Source of the DNA: Chara braunii
Taxonomy: Eukaryota; Streptophyta; Charophyceae; Charales; Characeae
Reading direction: 5' to 3'
Assembly: GCA_003427395.1 (NCBI GenBank)
Contig: BFEA01000007.1
Span: 2,650,679-2,711,614 of the forward strand
DNA: 60,936 nt
The notes under the pieces are model-generated. The model saw only the letters and a program-made list of their open reading frames with translations. It was not told the DNA's origin and searched no databases. Position 1 is the first letter of the stretch; the number at the start of each line of letters is the position of its first letter. The position numbers and the translations under genes are program-made. Shown here in pieces: positions 38,587-50,836 of this stretch.

Positions 38587-40642
38587 ATGGGCACATAGTG
38601 TTGCGCACTGCGGTCCTGGTAAGCTGCTTGTGGAAGGGAGAGGAAGCTATGCAAAATTCTCGGGCGACAACTGGTCCAAGACCTCTATGTTGAACTCGCG
38701 TGCTAAATTCCTTGAAGAACCAATTGAAAACGACAAACTGGTGCCGCTACCGAACAAAGAGGAAATTGTGCACATACCTTGTCCTTGAGCTAGAGAGCCC
38801 GATAGTGGAACGAGTCGAGCGGCAAAGTAATCAAAAGAATGAAGAAGAGGACTTCAATTTTCGCATGTGTCTTGGATGTAAGGGAGGTTGCTCGCGAAGC
38901 AACCAATTTTGAAGGTGTCGAGAGTGCAGTCGTATCACTCTCGGTGGTGCCCTGGATATAAGGGAGGTTGCTCACGAAGCAACCGATTCTGAAGGCGTTG
39001 ACAGTGCAGTTGTATCACTCTCGATGGTGCTCACTTTCCCGAATGGGTCTTCCCCTTGGCCTTTGTGGGGCAGTTCGCGATGTCGTGTGCATCGCTATTA
39101 TAGCACAAACAATATTGGTACTTGGGGTGGATCTTGTAGACGCCCTTCGATATGCCATAGTGAAGCCAAGGTTTTTGAGCTGTTGTTTTCGATTTATTGT
39201 GCCCTCGACCCTTGGTCGGGCGGCCACCATCCCGAGCAACTGCTAACATATCTCCCTCATCTGATGAAGCAGTCCCGTTAGAATTGGTCGGCTTTGTTAT
39301 TGCAACCACGGTCACTTTTGGCCAATGTTGATCTCTGCTCTGGCCTGCGGAAGACGAACGGCCAGCATTATGGGCTTCCGTGTTCGTTATAATGATCTGC
39401 AAGACTTTGTTAAAAAGGAACTCACTCGTGGTGAGCGTCTCCGCGACTTGCATTAACACATTTTGTAATGTCGCACATGATCTCCTAATGAAGTAATGCT
39501 TCACTCTCGTGAAATGGATCGGCAAGTTGCACATCGATGCCAAGTGTTGGTACTCGGCGATCCAATTCGTGCTTGGCAAGGAGTTATGATGAACTTCTAC
39601 AATTTATCCATTGCTCGGAGCTCGGGCAGTTTCACTTGGAGCCGTGTATGCCATGCTGCAGTGAGAGCTTTCCAACCGATCTTTGTGTGCAACTCGCAAA
39701 CGACCACCTTATGTGTGGAGAAGAGGTTGTCGAGCCATACTTGACATGTGTCGGCGACCGATGATAAAGACGAGCATGTCAGTCGGGGTCGTGCACCTTG
39801 TACATGTCCAAACGCAATTTGAATTGCCGACACCACGAAAATGGATCAGTATTCAATGCATCGCAGAAGATTGAGATGTTATCCAACTTGGGTACACGTT
39901 CGAGAGGCGAGGAGAAGGGGCATGCGAATGCTGCACGAATCAGTTGTTCCAGCTGATGATCGGTTGTCTGAAGCTGCTGATTTGTGACTTGTTGCAGTCG
40001 TGCATCGTTTTTCAAAGTGCCTACTTCAACCTCTAAGGTTATGATACGATCCCCCAAGTTTGCGGGTCCGGCAGGTGTGGTTGTTGCATGTTGTTGTTCT
40101 AGCCTATGCATGTGGTCGATGAGGTCGGCGATTGTCTCAGCCTGCGTCTTGACCAGCGTGGCCTGCTGCTTGAGCAATATGTCGAAGCAAAGGATCTCCT
40201 CCTGCTGGGCGACGCTTGGCGAGATCAGATTGGTCACATGTGCATATGCGTTTGCAATGTCGTACACCGCCTCAAGGTCCTTTGTGCCTTCCGTAGCTGC
40301 CTCCTGCTCGCTGGTTATGATTTTGATATCATCCTATCGTGGAAAAATGCATTTTAGTGTTCTCGTCATTTCTCATCTGCAACCCTTTTTCCTGCGCCGA
40401 CGTTCGCCTGTCGCTGTTGCTAAGTGAGTCGACGTTGTTTTTCTGCCTCCTCCTCTTTCCTCGGGGCTGATGCCGCATCCGTTCTCTTCTTTATCTCGAC
40501 TATCATGTCAAACATGCGGGCCTCACAGGTTTCCACGGTTTCACCTGCCTTCCGCTCCATGTCTCTCGTCATTAATCGGGTGACTGGGGGCGTATGTTGC
40601 GTGGCACTAACTACTACTGACGTGACACCGATGGACTACTAA
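38587..40642 (-). pseudogene. Gag of element C
   Basis: 39779-40267 is a coiled-coil-rich part (QQEEILCFDILLKQQATLVK; LGDRIITLEVEVGTLKN; ATTTPAGPAN) that leads into LDNISIFCDALNTDPFSWCR. 39031-39579 continues the capsid (STNWIAEYQHLASMCNLPIH; LTTSEFLFNKVLQII) and a Ser/Lys-rich basic part. It ends in a degenerate knuckle QYCLCYNSDAHDIANCP (spacing C-x-C-x5-H-x4-C, one residue off). A 56-bp stretch with gttgctcrcgaagcaaccra occurs twice at about 38880-39010 below it. Broken by several stops. Confidence 0.72.
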
Positions 40643-40782
40643 CGTGTCAAGGTGGTCTGCCGACGTATCGCTGGGGTGGCATGTGATTGCGAAGTTAGCG
40701 AGGAAGTAATCCCAGGTCCCGTTACATATTTAGGTGCAACAAACAAAAATGGAACTTTAATTGGACATCTGTAGTCATCCTA

Positions 40783-41370
40783 CAGACAATTTTGCAATAG
40801 GTTGGGATATGTGCATGTCAGTTGTGAGGAGTTTATTAGATAGAATATAGAATGAAATAAGATTAATTCAAATAAGATTAGTTAAATTTTATTCATTATT
40901 TGATATACAATTTATTTATGTACCATTGAATGTATATTGTAAAAGAGAGAACACAAATGTATACATGAATTAAATTTATGTATTTTCACGTTGGCTATAA
41001 ACTAAAGTGAAAAATAAAAATTAAACGAACNTTTATTTTTTTAATCGGGAAAAAAATAAAAAATATAGCAATAACAGAAAATACTAAGCCTACTGAAAGA
41101 ACAATAAATGCACGTAAGTAAGCATGAATCATAAATTTTTCTATATTTTGAGAAATAATATCATATTTTTAATTTGTAATTAAGTCATATATTGTCAAAT
41201 AGAACTGCCCGGTAAACCGTAGGCAGAGAGGGAGAAGAGGACAACAAACGAGGGGCTGTGACAAACTGTTTCGTCGGAGTTTCACCGACTCATCAGGAGG
41301 CTGAAATATACAATCAAAATCTATATTTGGTGTACTTATAAATATAATTTATATAATCATCTAATATAAT
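40783..41370. repeat. Direct repeat unit 1 (588 bp, contains insertion)
   Basis: Head-to-tail with 41371-41840; both start agacaattttgcaatagg and end ctaatataat. Unit 1 is longer by the 114-bp element at 41192-41305 plus about 4 bp. Confidence 0.9.
41192..41305 (-). mobile_element. Short hammerhead-like repeat, complete copy with known empty site
   Basis: 114 bp from ttgtcaaatagaactgccc to catcaggaggctgaa. On the minus strand it has CTGATGA, a perfect 5-bp helix II (GTCGG/CCGAC), CGAAAC and TTTGTCACAG. The sister repeat unit lacks it at 41774-41780, and a 3-4 bp duplication within tatata flanks it, so it inserted here after the tandem duplication arose. No ORF; it must be moved by other machinery. 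Confidence 0.8.
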
Positions 41371-41840
41371 AGACAATTTTGCAATAGGTCGGGATATGTG
41401 CATGTCAGTTGTGAGGAGTTTATTAGATAGAATATAGAATGAAATAAGATTAATTCAAATAAGATTAGTTAAATTTTATTCATTATTTGATATACAATTT
41501 ATTTATGTACTATAAAATGTATATTGTAAAAGACAGAACACAAATGTATGCATGAATTAAATTTATGTATTTTCACGTTGGCTATAAACTAAAGTGAAAA
41601 ATAAAAATTAAACGAACGTTTATTTTTTTAATCGGGAAAAAAATAAAAAATATAGCAATAACAGGAAATACTAAGTCTACTGAAAGAGCAATAAATGCAC
41701 GTAAGCAAGCACGAATCAAAAAGTTTTCTATATTTTGAGAAATAATATGATATTTTCAATTTGTAATTAAATCATATATACAATCAAAATCTATATTTGG
41801 TGTACTTATAAATAAAATTTATATAATCATCTAATATAAT
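41371..41840. repeat. Direct repeat unit 2 (470 bp, empty site)
   Basis: Same as unit 1 without the 114-bp insertion; reads straight through atcatatatacaatc at 41771-41785. Confidence 0.9.
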
Positions 41841-42947
41841 TTATATAAATTTTATGTAATTTATATGAAGAATTCCAATATACCTACGCAGTATATATAT
41901 ATCCCATAAATAATAGAATGATTTATCATTTCGTCAGATCTGTAGATTCATTTTTCAAACAAAATGAAAAATCCAATTATATGAAAGGAATTCGCATTAG
42001 CAGTTGATATCAAAACAATGGTGCAGAGATTGTTGAGACTGGATGCAAAAAATATAGTTAAACATCTTTGCATGTGTTCTCAGATAAAATAGTTGGGAAC
42101 GTGTTGTGGCCTTCGACCCTTTGTTTTGTGTGTCAAATTCAATAGATGTACGAGTTCACCTTACGATAATGTAATGGGCATAATCTGTAGGGAACCAACA
42201 TATGTCTCTGTAGGATCCTTAGAGACTATATGTGAATCAACTTCACGTGATTCATATGGTCGCCTTGCAGAAGAAGGGCACAGATTAAAGGGGGGAGGGT
42301 GAGGGAATTTCAGCAGCGAAAAGGGGGTGGGTGGAAGGGAGGGAACGACACATCCTCATATGGAAAGCATCGCCCTGCCCCCTATTGGACCACATTGATC
42401 ACCAAGATTAGAAGCCACTAATCAAAATTTAAAAAGATTGAACTTTGCTTTGAAAAATATTTTTGAAAAAAAATAAAAATCATTTTAAAATTGCAAGTTT
42501 GGTAGGTCTCACAATCCCCAAATTGTCCCGAAGTTGAAAAAAATTAATATTTTAAACTTCAGATTACAGATATAACAGATAAATGAGTGAAATAAATAAT
42601 CAAACTCCAAAAAACATTCGCAATTCTAGGTAATTTTGAAAAAATAAAATTTAGAATATTTCGGATGAGAGTAAACACAACTATTTTTTTATTTTTAGAA
42701 GTATAATTCCCCAAAATACAACTGCGAAGAGATATCTGATTATCCAAGCAATGAAAAACTCCAAATTACACGAAATTGAGAAAATCAAAATTTTCATTAA
42801 CTAATTAATGCGCGATTCAAAATTAAAAAAAAAATGAATTTGTGCGAAAGAGAGATTTCATAAATTCAAAAATAATTTTATTTTGGAATTTTGTCAATTA
42901 GGTAGAGTAGCGAGAAAAAAACAGATTAATAAAGTTAATATTTTTGA

Positions 42948-43140
42948 ATCTATCAATCAATTAATCAATCAATTAATCAATTAATCAATTAATCAATTAA
43001 TCAATTAATCAATTAATCAAGCAATCAAGCAATTAATCAATCAATCAATTAATCAATTAATCAATTAATCAATCAATCAATCAATCAATTAATTAACCAA
43101 TCAGTTAATCAATTAATCTGTCAATCGATCAATCGATTGA
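42948..43140. repeat. Tetranucleotide array (TCAA/TTAA type)
   Basis: About 190 bp of tcaatcaa and ttaatcaa units with minor variation, close to the primer site of element C. A shorter, looser counterpart lies in the leader of element D at about 50265-50400. Confidence 0.9.
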
Positions 43141-43195
43141 TCGATGGATTGTCCTAATCGCATGTGAGGTTAGATTACGATCGTGATTCACTAGT

Positions 43196-43210
43196 GCAAC
43201 TCTGATACCA
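43196..43210 (-). other. Primer binding site of element C (tRNA-iMet type)
   Basis: The minus strand reads TGGTATCAGAGTTGC two bases after the LTR end (CATGTATCA). Confidence 0.85.
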
Positions 43211-43212
43211 AC

Positions 43213-43646
43213 TGATACATGCTGGACTCGGATCGAGCAATATATATGAAGCCAAGGATCCACAAAGTGATGAAAAAAACTCGAATGGACAATATAGCGT
43301 CAACGAAGCATCAACGAGCAATGTACATCTAGATACGTACAACCATAGCACAATGTAGCACAACGGAAGACTTAAAGATATAACCTGATATTTCAGATAC
43401 AAACAAGGAGGGGCCGCATACATGAAAAAAACGTCCCTCCTTTGTACGCACATGGGGAGATACCACAGATGAGGAGATAGGGGACAAGGCAATAGTGGAC
43501 GAGGCGAGACGAAGATGGACGTGAGCGAGAAGACCAAGATCATGATAAGTCCAACAATAGTCTCCCTGCTGAATGTCCAATCATATCTGCCACAAACATG
43601 TCAAACTAGATCTTGGGCCTCATGTCCCGATGTAACCTCTGCCCCC

Positions 43647-43705
<59 letters not shown>

Positions 43706-44310
43706 ACAGATAGAGGACGACGACGAAGAAGAATGACGGCCTCCAACGTCACGTGCCGTCGGTAGTGGCTGGCGCTCTGTTGTCGTGTAGGTCGCTGGTG
43801 TGAAGACCTACCTACGACAGCTAGGTAAGTTCTTTGCCAATTGTACATATTACCTTCGTACGTCTTTCTGCGCTCTACCTCCTATCTCGCCTTTACCTCT
43901 ACCTAATGTGTCACGCGCTGCTTCAGCAACGTGTCGCCCAATAAGTGAGCTATTAGAACTGTGTACTGCCTAGGAGCTGACCCAGGTATAAGTAGTGTTC
44001 GGCCTGGGTGTTGTGCCCACGACTTGCTCCTGGGCCAGGTCTAAAAACGGTCCGCCTGGGTCGCTACCGGACGTCCAAGCCCTCCTTGTTGATGCAGCTG
44101 GAAAGGCCCGTTATCGAACAAACCCAAACCTGGGCTGAAACAGCGTGGTCGGTAACGAAGAAGGCCCAAAACATGACCTTTGTCCGAACAGACCTACTGC
44201 AAGTCTGAAACGACACCTAAAACAGACAACAATAAGACAACAGGGAAGCAAATAAATGCTCCCTCAAATTGAACCCTACGGCCCCAAAGGCTGGCCGTGG
44301 GCTTGCAGGG
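43213..44310 (-). repeat. 5' LTR of element C
   Basis: Low end tgatacatgc beside the primer site. It aligns with the partial 3' LTR and, to about 44260, with both LTRs of element D. The high end is approximate. It contains C14(CT)n at 43647-43700 in the same place as the arrays in the related LTRs. Confidence 0.7.
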
Positions 44311-45484
44311 CGCATTTTTTTTTTTGTGCAAAATTCCCTGCTTCAATGGCAGTATCACTTTATAAAAACAAGAGTCCCACACTCTGATTCCCTAGAGTTG
44401 GATCGTTCCTTTAACACGATTGGAATCAGTTGGCGAAGTCCTTGGTGTGAGTTATCCCCTTAGAAGTTAGAACCCGATTTAATCGAGTTACCCCCATACT
44501 GGGGTCATTACCCGACTTTGGCTGAGAACAGTCTGGGAACACGATGTGATTCAGAAAGCATGGGGAGGATCATGAATGTCTTATGACCTATTAAGGAACT
44601 ACGCATGCAATAAGCTGCCACAGAGGTTCTACGAATGCTCACAACCCTCAGGATCCCTAACAAACCCTTCTAAAACTTTCCAACACAGTTTTACTCCCTG
44701 TTGTGCTCTTCCAGGCCTCACGCGCCAACGCTGCTGGGTTACAAGGCAACACGACTCACCCCAACTCCGACCAGCGTCGTCCCAGCAGCAAGCCTTGGTT
44801 GTCCCTTGGGATGCCCACCCCAAAGCATCCCCATATCTCTCTACTAGGCCTCACGCTCCTGCATCAGCAGGTTACAAGGCAACACCCTAGCACCGGCCAG
44901 CATCGTTCTAGTATCAAACAGCTGCAGATCACTAAGTATAACAACATCGAAACCGCCTAAGATGGGTTGCTAAAAGTCCATGGAGTCCTAAGACATTCTT
45001 AAGAACAACCAACTTTTTTTGTACTATCCAGATTCTACCAAGTCACTAGAATGTGTGTAAAAAAACCTCCCAACCATGAATCAGAGGTGAAACCTATTCA
45101 ATCCACCTACGACCACCACCAATATGGTTATTTTCAGCACGAACCGAAGCTCTTCCAGGCCTCATGCTCCCATCGGGTTAGGTTACAGAGTTGCACCACC
45201 TTGCTCCAGCACCGACCAACATTGCTCCAGTTACAACCCCCGAAGATCACTGAGACTGCCCCCGCAAACAGCCCCCATATCTCTCTACCAGGCCTCACGC
45301 CCCCACTAAGGTAGGTCACAGAGTTGTGCCACCTGGCTCCGACTCCGGCCAGCGTTGCTCCAGCATAAGTCTTCAAGGGCCCCTGAATTTTCCACCACCC
45401 TTCGCAGGATCACAGATGACTTGCCAGATAGCACCTATTCCTACAACCTCCTCGAGAGGCAAACCACATGGAAAGAAATACGAA
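44311..45484. repeat. Intervening sequence with a degenerate minisatellite
   Basis: Four diverged units near 44712, 44845, 45153 and 45289 share aggcctcacgc (or aggcctcatgc), a ggttacaaggcaac-like block and a ccggccagcgt-like block. Spacing is irregular. No gene is recognised. The ORF 44576-44890 is Pro/Ser-rich and spans two units. Confidence 0.55.
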
Positions 45485-45728
45485 ACACATGTCACACAAT
45501 AAGGAGGGGACTCGTACACGGAAAAAAGGTCCTTCCTTGCACACACACATGGGGTAGAAGCCATGGCTGATGAAGAGGAGGACAAACGAAGATGGAGAGG
45601 GGAGAGAAGACTAAAGGAGAACTCGAAGTCGTCATGAAATAGTCTCCCTGTGAAATGTGCAGCCAATGTCAGCCCTAAAAAAATGTCAATTCAGATCCTA
45701 GGCGCACATAGGCTAAGAATAGTCATTG

Positions 45729-45819
<91 letters not shown>

Positions 45820-46752
45820 AGAGGAAGAAGAAGGAAAAGAGGGAGGAGGAGAAGAGGAAGAATACTAGTTATGGACGAGTGGATAAGAATTTGAAGGAGA
45901 GAAGAAGAAAAACTCTCTTGTGTCGCGTGCTCTTGATGATGATGAGACAAATATTGACCAGCGAAAGTGACGACTCCAGATGCAGGTCACCGTCGAAGAT
46001 CGGTCCCTTGACTCGTATGGAGTCCAAGCTATGACGCCCAGGTAAGTCTCTCTCTTCCTCCAAGACATGGCCTCCGCCAACCTCTCTACGCCAGCGTCCT
46101 GCAACTTTCCCCCAAGCTAGCGTTGCGCCAGCAACATGACGCCCAACTGAAGCTCCGGCTGGAATGTCCTCAAAAGTGAACTGGCCCACATATATACCGC
46201 TGGGCCTGGCTGAGCAGTCCTCGGTCTGCAATCAAGACCATGGGATCTGATGTCCTATCGATGGTCCTGATTGCAGGCCTAAGTCCTAGTTCTAAGATCC
46301 TGGCAAAAAATCGCATGATTGGGTCCCTACCGCACGTCCAGGCAACCTTACTGATGCAATAGGTTCCTCAGTTCCGAGGACTTGCCCAAGCACAAGCAGA
46401 CGAATGCCTGGTCCAGTCCCACATACAAACAAATTTGAACCTGCCCTACAATGGTCGAATCTGCAATCCAATGATTCGAACAGGCAGCTGCTTGTTCGGA
46501 CAAGAAAAAAAGTCCGAATTCATACATCTGAAACAAACAAAAATAGTCCACAGACAAAACATAGCCTCAAACTCAGCGAAAATCAATAAATAAATGCTGG
46601 AAAAGGTTAGAGAATGGGCAAAGGGGATTAGCCTCAGCCAAAAACATGGTCGTGGCCCACCAAGTCGCAGCAAAAGGGATTGTGTGGCCTGGGGGCCAAA
46701 AGGGAGAATACTTGACTTGAATGACCCTTCTAGGAGCCCCTAGGATGTTGCA
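45485..46752 (-). repeat. 3' LTR of element D, truncated
   Basis: Begins (minus) TGCAACATCCTAGGGGCTCC right after the purine tract. Aligns with 50637-51804. It contains (CT)n then (TA)n at 45733-45817. Confidence 0.85.
45733..45817. repeat. (CT)n(TA)n microsatellite in LTR
   Basis: CT array running into a TA array of about 50 bp. Confidence 0.9.
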
Positions 46753-46766
46753 CCCCTCCCTCATTG
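46753..46766 (-). other. Polypurine tract of element D
   Basis: The minus strand reads CAATGAGGGAGGGG directly before the LTR start TGCAAC. Confidence 0.75.
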
Positions 46767-46839
46767 AAAAGTCTAGCTATGGCGAAGGTGAAGTTGAAAG
46801 GGCATCTGCATGGAGGGATGACAACATCCCCCAAACTCG

Positions 46840-47390
46840 AAGACGCAAGTGTGGTGAACAGTCGGTCTCCACGGCGAAAGAACGGAACCAAAGGCTGATT
46901 CCCCTCGCCCTCTGGTAAAAACCAGTGGCTTGGAGAATTGTGGCCGAAATGGGAACGTACCATTGCAAACTGATTGAGTAATCGAGGGCCGCAAGATTCG
47001 TAAATGAATCTGTAGGTGAAGAGTCGGTCGCCACAAGGAATGAAGCAAGAACCTCGTCGAGGAACCCATACACGTAGGATTTGAAAACAAATTTGTAGGT
47101 GAAAAGTCGGTCGCGAGAAACTCATCGAGTAACCGATGCATGCGAGATCCAAAAACGAATCGGTAGGTGAAGAGTCGGTAGCCGCGACGAAATGAAACAA
47201 GAACATCCCCAAGCTCATCGAGTAACGATGGACATGAGAATCCGACAAGGAATCTGTTGGTAAAGAGTCAGTTGCCGTGACGAAGGACGCCCACAAACTT
47301 GTCGAGCAACCGAGGCACGTGAGGTTTCAAAGACGTATCCATAGGTGAAAATTCGGTCAATGTGACAAGTGAAACAAGGATGAAGACCGC
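46840..47390. repeat. Expanded minisatellite of about 85 bp in element D
   Basis: Five to six diverged units share tcgagtaaccga, a central aatcggtaggtgaagagtcggt block and gccgcgacgaa. On the minus strand (46730-47296) they encode a repeating Thr-Asp-Ser-x-Pro-Thr-Asp peptide. Element C has one unit at about 37860-37900, so the array grew in element D. Confidence 0.7.
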
Positions 47391-48234
47391 TTTCGTCGGC
47401 CGTGCACAAGCACGTGGCCCCAAAAACAATTGTGGCCTAAACAAACTTCGCACCAGATCGAAGTGCACAGAGGAGGGATGGTACACGGAGCTTCGGCTCC
47501 GAAGGCGTCGCGAATGGTAATCGTCTGCCTATGGAAGTTGGCCGTGTGATTTGCGTGAGCAAGCCAAGGCACCCCAATATCGAAGTCTGTGTCTAATGCG
47601 TGGAAATTAACGACTTTGAGATCGTGCAAGGTGAAGTAAACAAGTACATTGTCAATATGTTGCTCAATGACCGTCGTGAGGTATCGCTGCCTCCAAAGTT
47701 GTGTGCCCGATCATGCGAGGTGAAGTACACGAGGACCTTGTCAATATGTTGCTCAATGACCACCGTGGGGTGACGCTACCTTCGAATTTGTATGTGCCAA
47801 GGCCAGCGCGATGAACGAATGACTGTGCTATGAAATAACGAGTCGGACGCTTGTCGTATAAGGATCCGGACATGAAGGAGCAACGCGTAGCTGTAAGCAT
47901 GTCGCTGCGTGCTAGCTCGCCTGGTCTTGGCTAAATAATCAACATGGTTGGCCACTGTGGCTCCGTCATCCATCGACGAAGATGGTGGTGCATAGAAGGA
48001 TAAGTACGAGTGTGAATGAGCGCAACCTGCGACACCATGCGGTCCCAGTGAACAACTCGTAGGGAGAGGCAACCAAGTGAAATCCTCGAGGGTGAACGGG
48101 TTCAAGTCCTCTAAGTTGAACTCGCACACCGAATCCCCAGAAGAAGTCAAAAGCGTCGAAGTCGGACTGCAAACAGGCGGAGGGGAAATTGCAGAAGCGA
48201 CAGGTATTCGTCTTTGAAGAAGGTGGTCCAGCAC
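47357..48234 (-). pseudogene. Protease region of element D
   Basis: 47357-47629 reads DLKVVNFHALDTDFDIGVPW, LAHANHTANFHRQTITI, the second-half part of the protease. 47776-48234 upstream has SYLSFYAPPSSSMDDGATVA, the same segment as YLSFYEPLTSSTDDEVVVGD in element C. The active site is lost to frameshifts. No RT follows. Confidence 0.65.
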
Positions 48235-49010
48235 CCGATAAAGTCAGGTAGCGAGGTCCTTGAAAGCAGAAAAGTGACAGGTAGTCGTCCTTGAATAAGG
48301 TGGCCCAGCGGTCGAACTAGTCGGGCAGCAAGGTCCTTGAAAGCAGAAAAGAGAGGACTCTTGACTTCCGCATGTGACCTGAACCCAAGGGGGGAGACAA
48401 CCTGATCCAGCGACATTGGGAGTGTAGTCGCACCACTTCCGAAGGGACCCAATTTATCGAACGGTTTGAGCGGGCAGCGATCTCGTCATCATCGTTGTTG
48501 CACCACAAGCGATACTTCATCTGCGTCCAATACGTGGCCTCAGAGATGTTGTATCGGGTCCGAGGCCCCTGAGTCAGTGGTCTAGTCGGTGCATGACTTC
48601 TTCTTGCGCTTGGCTTTCCACTTGGGCGTAAAACCCCCTCTACGGGGTGCTGCTACCGTATCACCCTTTGTTCGTGGTAGCAGCGTGTTCGTCAACATCG
48701 ATGGCCGACAAACTCACGGCCACCGCAACGTACTGAAGCTCGTACTGTCCCCTGTTCGATGCCGCAAATGTCGATAAAGTAATCTGCGGGGCCTTGTGTG
48801 TTGTTGGTGCTGCATCGTCTGCCAATTGGCGAGCCTTCTCTGCCTCTGCTTCATTCTTCTTGCGAGTCGCGGAAGCCTCGAGTCCTCGACCACTCTGTTC
48901 TTGAGCTCCTCAGTAAGGGAGTTCATGTGGACTATGTAGGCCTTGTTGGTTTCCTTTGCCTCGCGGCGGGTCAGATCAGCCAACATCAAACTCCCATTCC
49001 GTGTGGTCTA
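48147..49010 (-). pseudogene. Gag remnants of element D
   Basis: 48714-48989 reads LADLTRREAKETNKAYIVHM, NSLTEELKNRVVEDSRL, an N-terminal gag-like helical segment. 48147-48452 is Leu/Ser/Arg-rich and carries a duplicated aggtagtcgtccttgaa-like block. Only part of a gag remains, and no knuckle is seen. Confidence 0.55.
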
Positions 49011-50455
49011 TAGTTGTGACTTGCAATTTCAAATCCGAAGAAAACAGTGCGCGTTGTGGCCTGCTGATGTGGCATGGATGGCGTGGCCTGTTGACGTGTT
49101 GCCACTGATGTGTCACAAGTGACGTGTCAATGCTGACGTGTGACTTACCATGTCGTCCACATGGAAGGAAGGAGGAGAAGATATGAAAGAAGAACTGCAA
49201 CATGCACAACCGGGTTGGGAGGGAGGGAATAATAAAATTACACTATTTCCTCACCCCCCATAGGGCAAAACAGTCGTATGAATTCACTACAACTAAGGGG
49301 AAAACTAATCCAAAATAAAATTCAGAATTTGTTTGCGAAACGAAAAGGAAAATTGCAGCAATAATTTTTGAAAGCAAGAAAGTTTCCCATAACTGCAGAA
49401 ATACATAAAAAGAAAAAGAAGGATTTGAAGACTCTTGCAGCAGTTTCAAAGTATTGCAGGCATTGAGGCGAGAGAACTAGGTGGTTTTAAAAAATAAATA
49501 AATTTCAGATTTGCCAAAAAGAAAATTCATGTTGCACGTCTGATTGAGAAAGTCCTAAAATCTCTGGGGCCGAGCCCCTTTTGAAATTTCAAGTCAAGAA
49601 GAAAATGCTCAGAATTCCTACTGCCAAAAGGGAAAAGGAAAAATAACAAAAATGGGAAAATGAGGTGATCACCCAGATACGAGGGAACTAGGGGGGCTTA
49701 CTAGAAAGACGAAAGTAAAATAAAAATTCGGATTTGCACAAAAAAAATAAAATAAATCGGAGTCCAAACCTCTTCTAAATGCCACTAGTCAGCAAGCCAA
49801 TTTTGGAATGTTTGCAGAAACCAATCAGAAGATTTAGAAGTGAAAAAAAATATTAATAATAAAAATGAGAAGGCATCCGATATTCGCAGTCGAAAAAGAA
49901 ATCCGAAATACTGAAGTACCGATTGTTAACATGAGAGAGAAATACAAAATTTCAAATTTTCTAGCCAGCGAAAACAAATTGCTACAATTTCGGAATAAAT
50001 CCGAGAAAGTGAGAAATAGTGAGTTCAAAATTTCAGGAAAAGACAAAGAAATTCGTGGCGATTTTCTGAAAAAGAAATTTGCAAAAATAGAGTGAAACTC
50101 CAATTTTCAGAAAAGAAAATTGAATTCCCCCCAAAAATGTGAAACTGCAACAGAAACACGAACTTCCAACTAGGAGTAACTTGATTTTAATCAGAGACAT
50201 GAGAAAGTTGCAAATGCTGGGGGTAAAGAAAAAAAATCCTGCTAATAATCAAAGAGGGAATTAATCTATTAATCAGTCAATCGACCAATTAATCGATCAA
50301 TCGATCAATCAACCAATCAAGCAGTCAATTAAGTCACCATGATCAATTGAATGCTGATTGATGAATTAATGCACTGATTGATCAACGATCACAACCAATC
50401 AACTTCCTCCACTGATCAATCGGAGTCGGGCCAGTGCTGCTTCACTCTAAACCGC
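49011..50455 (-). other. AT-rich leader of element D
   Basis: No coding frame. AT- and A-rich, with a loose aatcaatc array at 50265-50400, as in element C. Confidence 0.5.
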
Positions 50456-50470
50456 TCAAATTCCAAAGTG
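50456..50470 (-). other. Decayed primer binding site of element D
   Basis: The minus strand reads CTTTGGAATTTGAG next to the LTR end CATGCATCA. It matches TTGGTATCAGAG in 9 of 12 positions. Confidence 0.5.
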
Positions 50471-50836
50471 ATGCATGCTTATATGAAGATGAGCGATGCA
50501 CATGTCCAAGGAGCACCAATGTGATCAACATGAAGCAGAATAAAAGGATAAAATGCAATGTAGTATAGCGGAAGCCTCAAAGATATGAACTTACACATCA
50601 AATCCAGACTTCACACAATCATCATCACACATGTCACCAGCAAGGAGGGGACTCGTACACAGGAGAAAGTTTCCTCCTTGCACACAGACATGGGGAAGAA
50701 ATCATCAAAGATGGAGGGGAGGAGAGATGAAGATGGAGAGGGGAAAGAAGAGAAGAGTAAAACTTGAAGTCATCCAAGAAATGGTCTACCTGTTGAATTA
50801 GATCTTGGGCGCACATAGGCCTGAAATAGTCACTGC

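Larger units (their letters stand above)
40720..43195 (-). other. AT-rich leader of element C
   Basis: 2.5 kb of AT-rich sequence between primer site and gag, with no coding frame. It contains a tandem direct repeat (40783-41840), one hammerhead-like repeat, and a tetranucleotide array (42948-43140). A single ambiguous base is at 41031. Element D has a leader of similar composition and the same kind of array. Confidence 0.55.
34310..44310 (-). mobile_element. Ty3/gypsy element C (minus)
   Basis: The low-coordinate LTR (34310-34930) and high-coordinate LTR (43213 to about 44310) are alike. An iMet-type primer site lies next to the second. On the minus strand gag, protease, RT, RNase H and integrase follow in order. 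A long AT-rich leader (40.7-43.2 kb) precedes gag. All frames are broken. Element D is a relative. Confidence 0.85.

Noticed and set aside
42948-43140. CRISPR-like array
   Set aside because: The repeats are a 4-bp tandem array without spacers.
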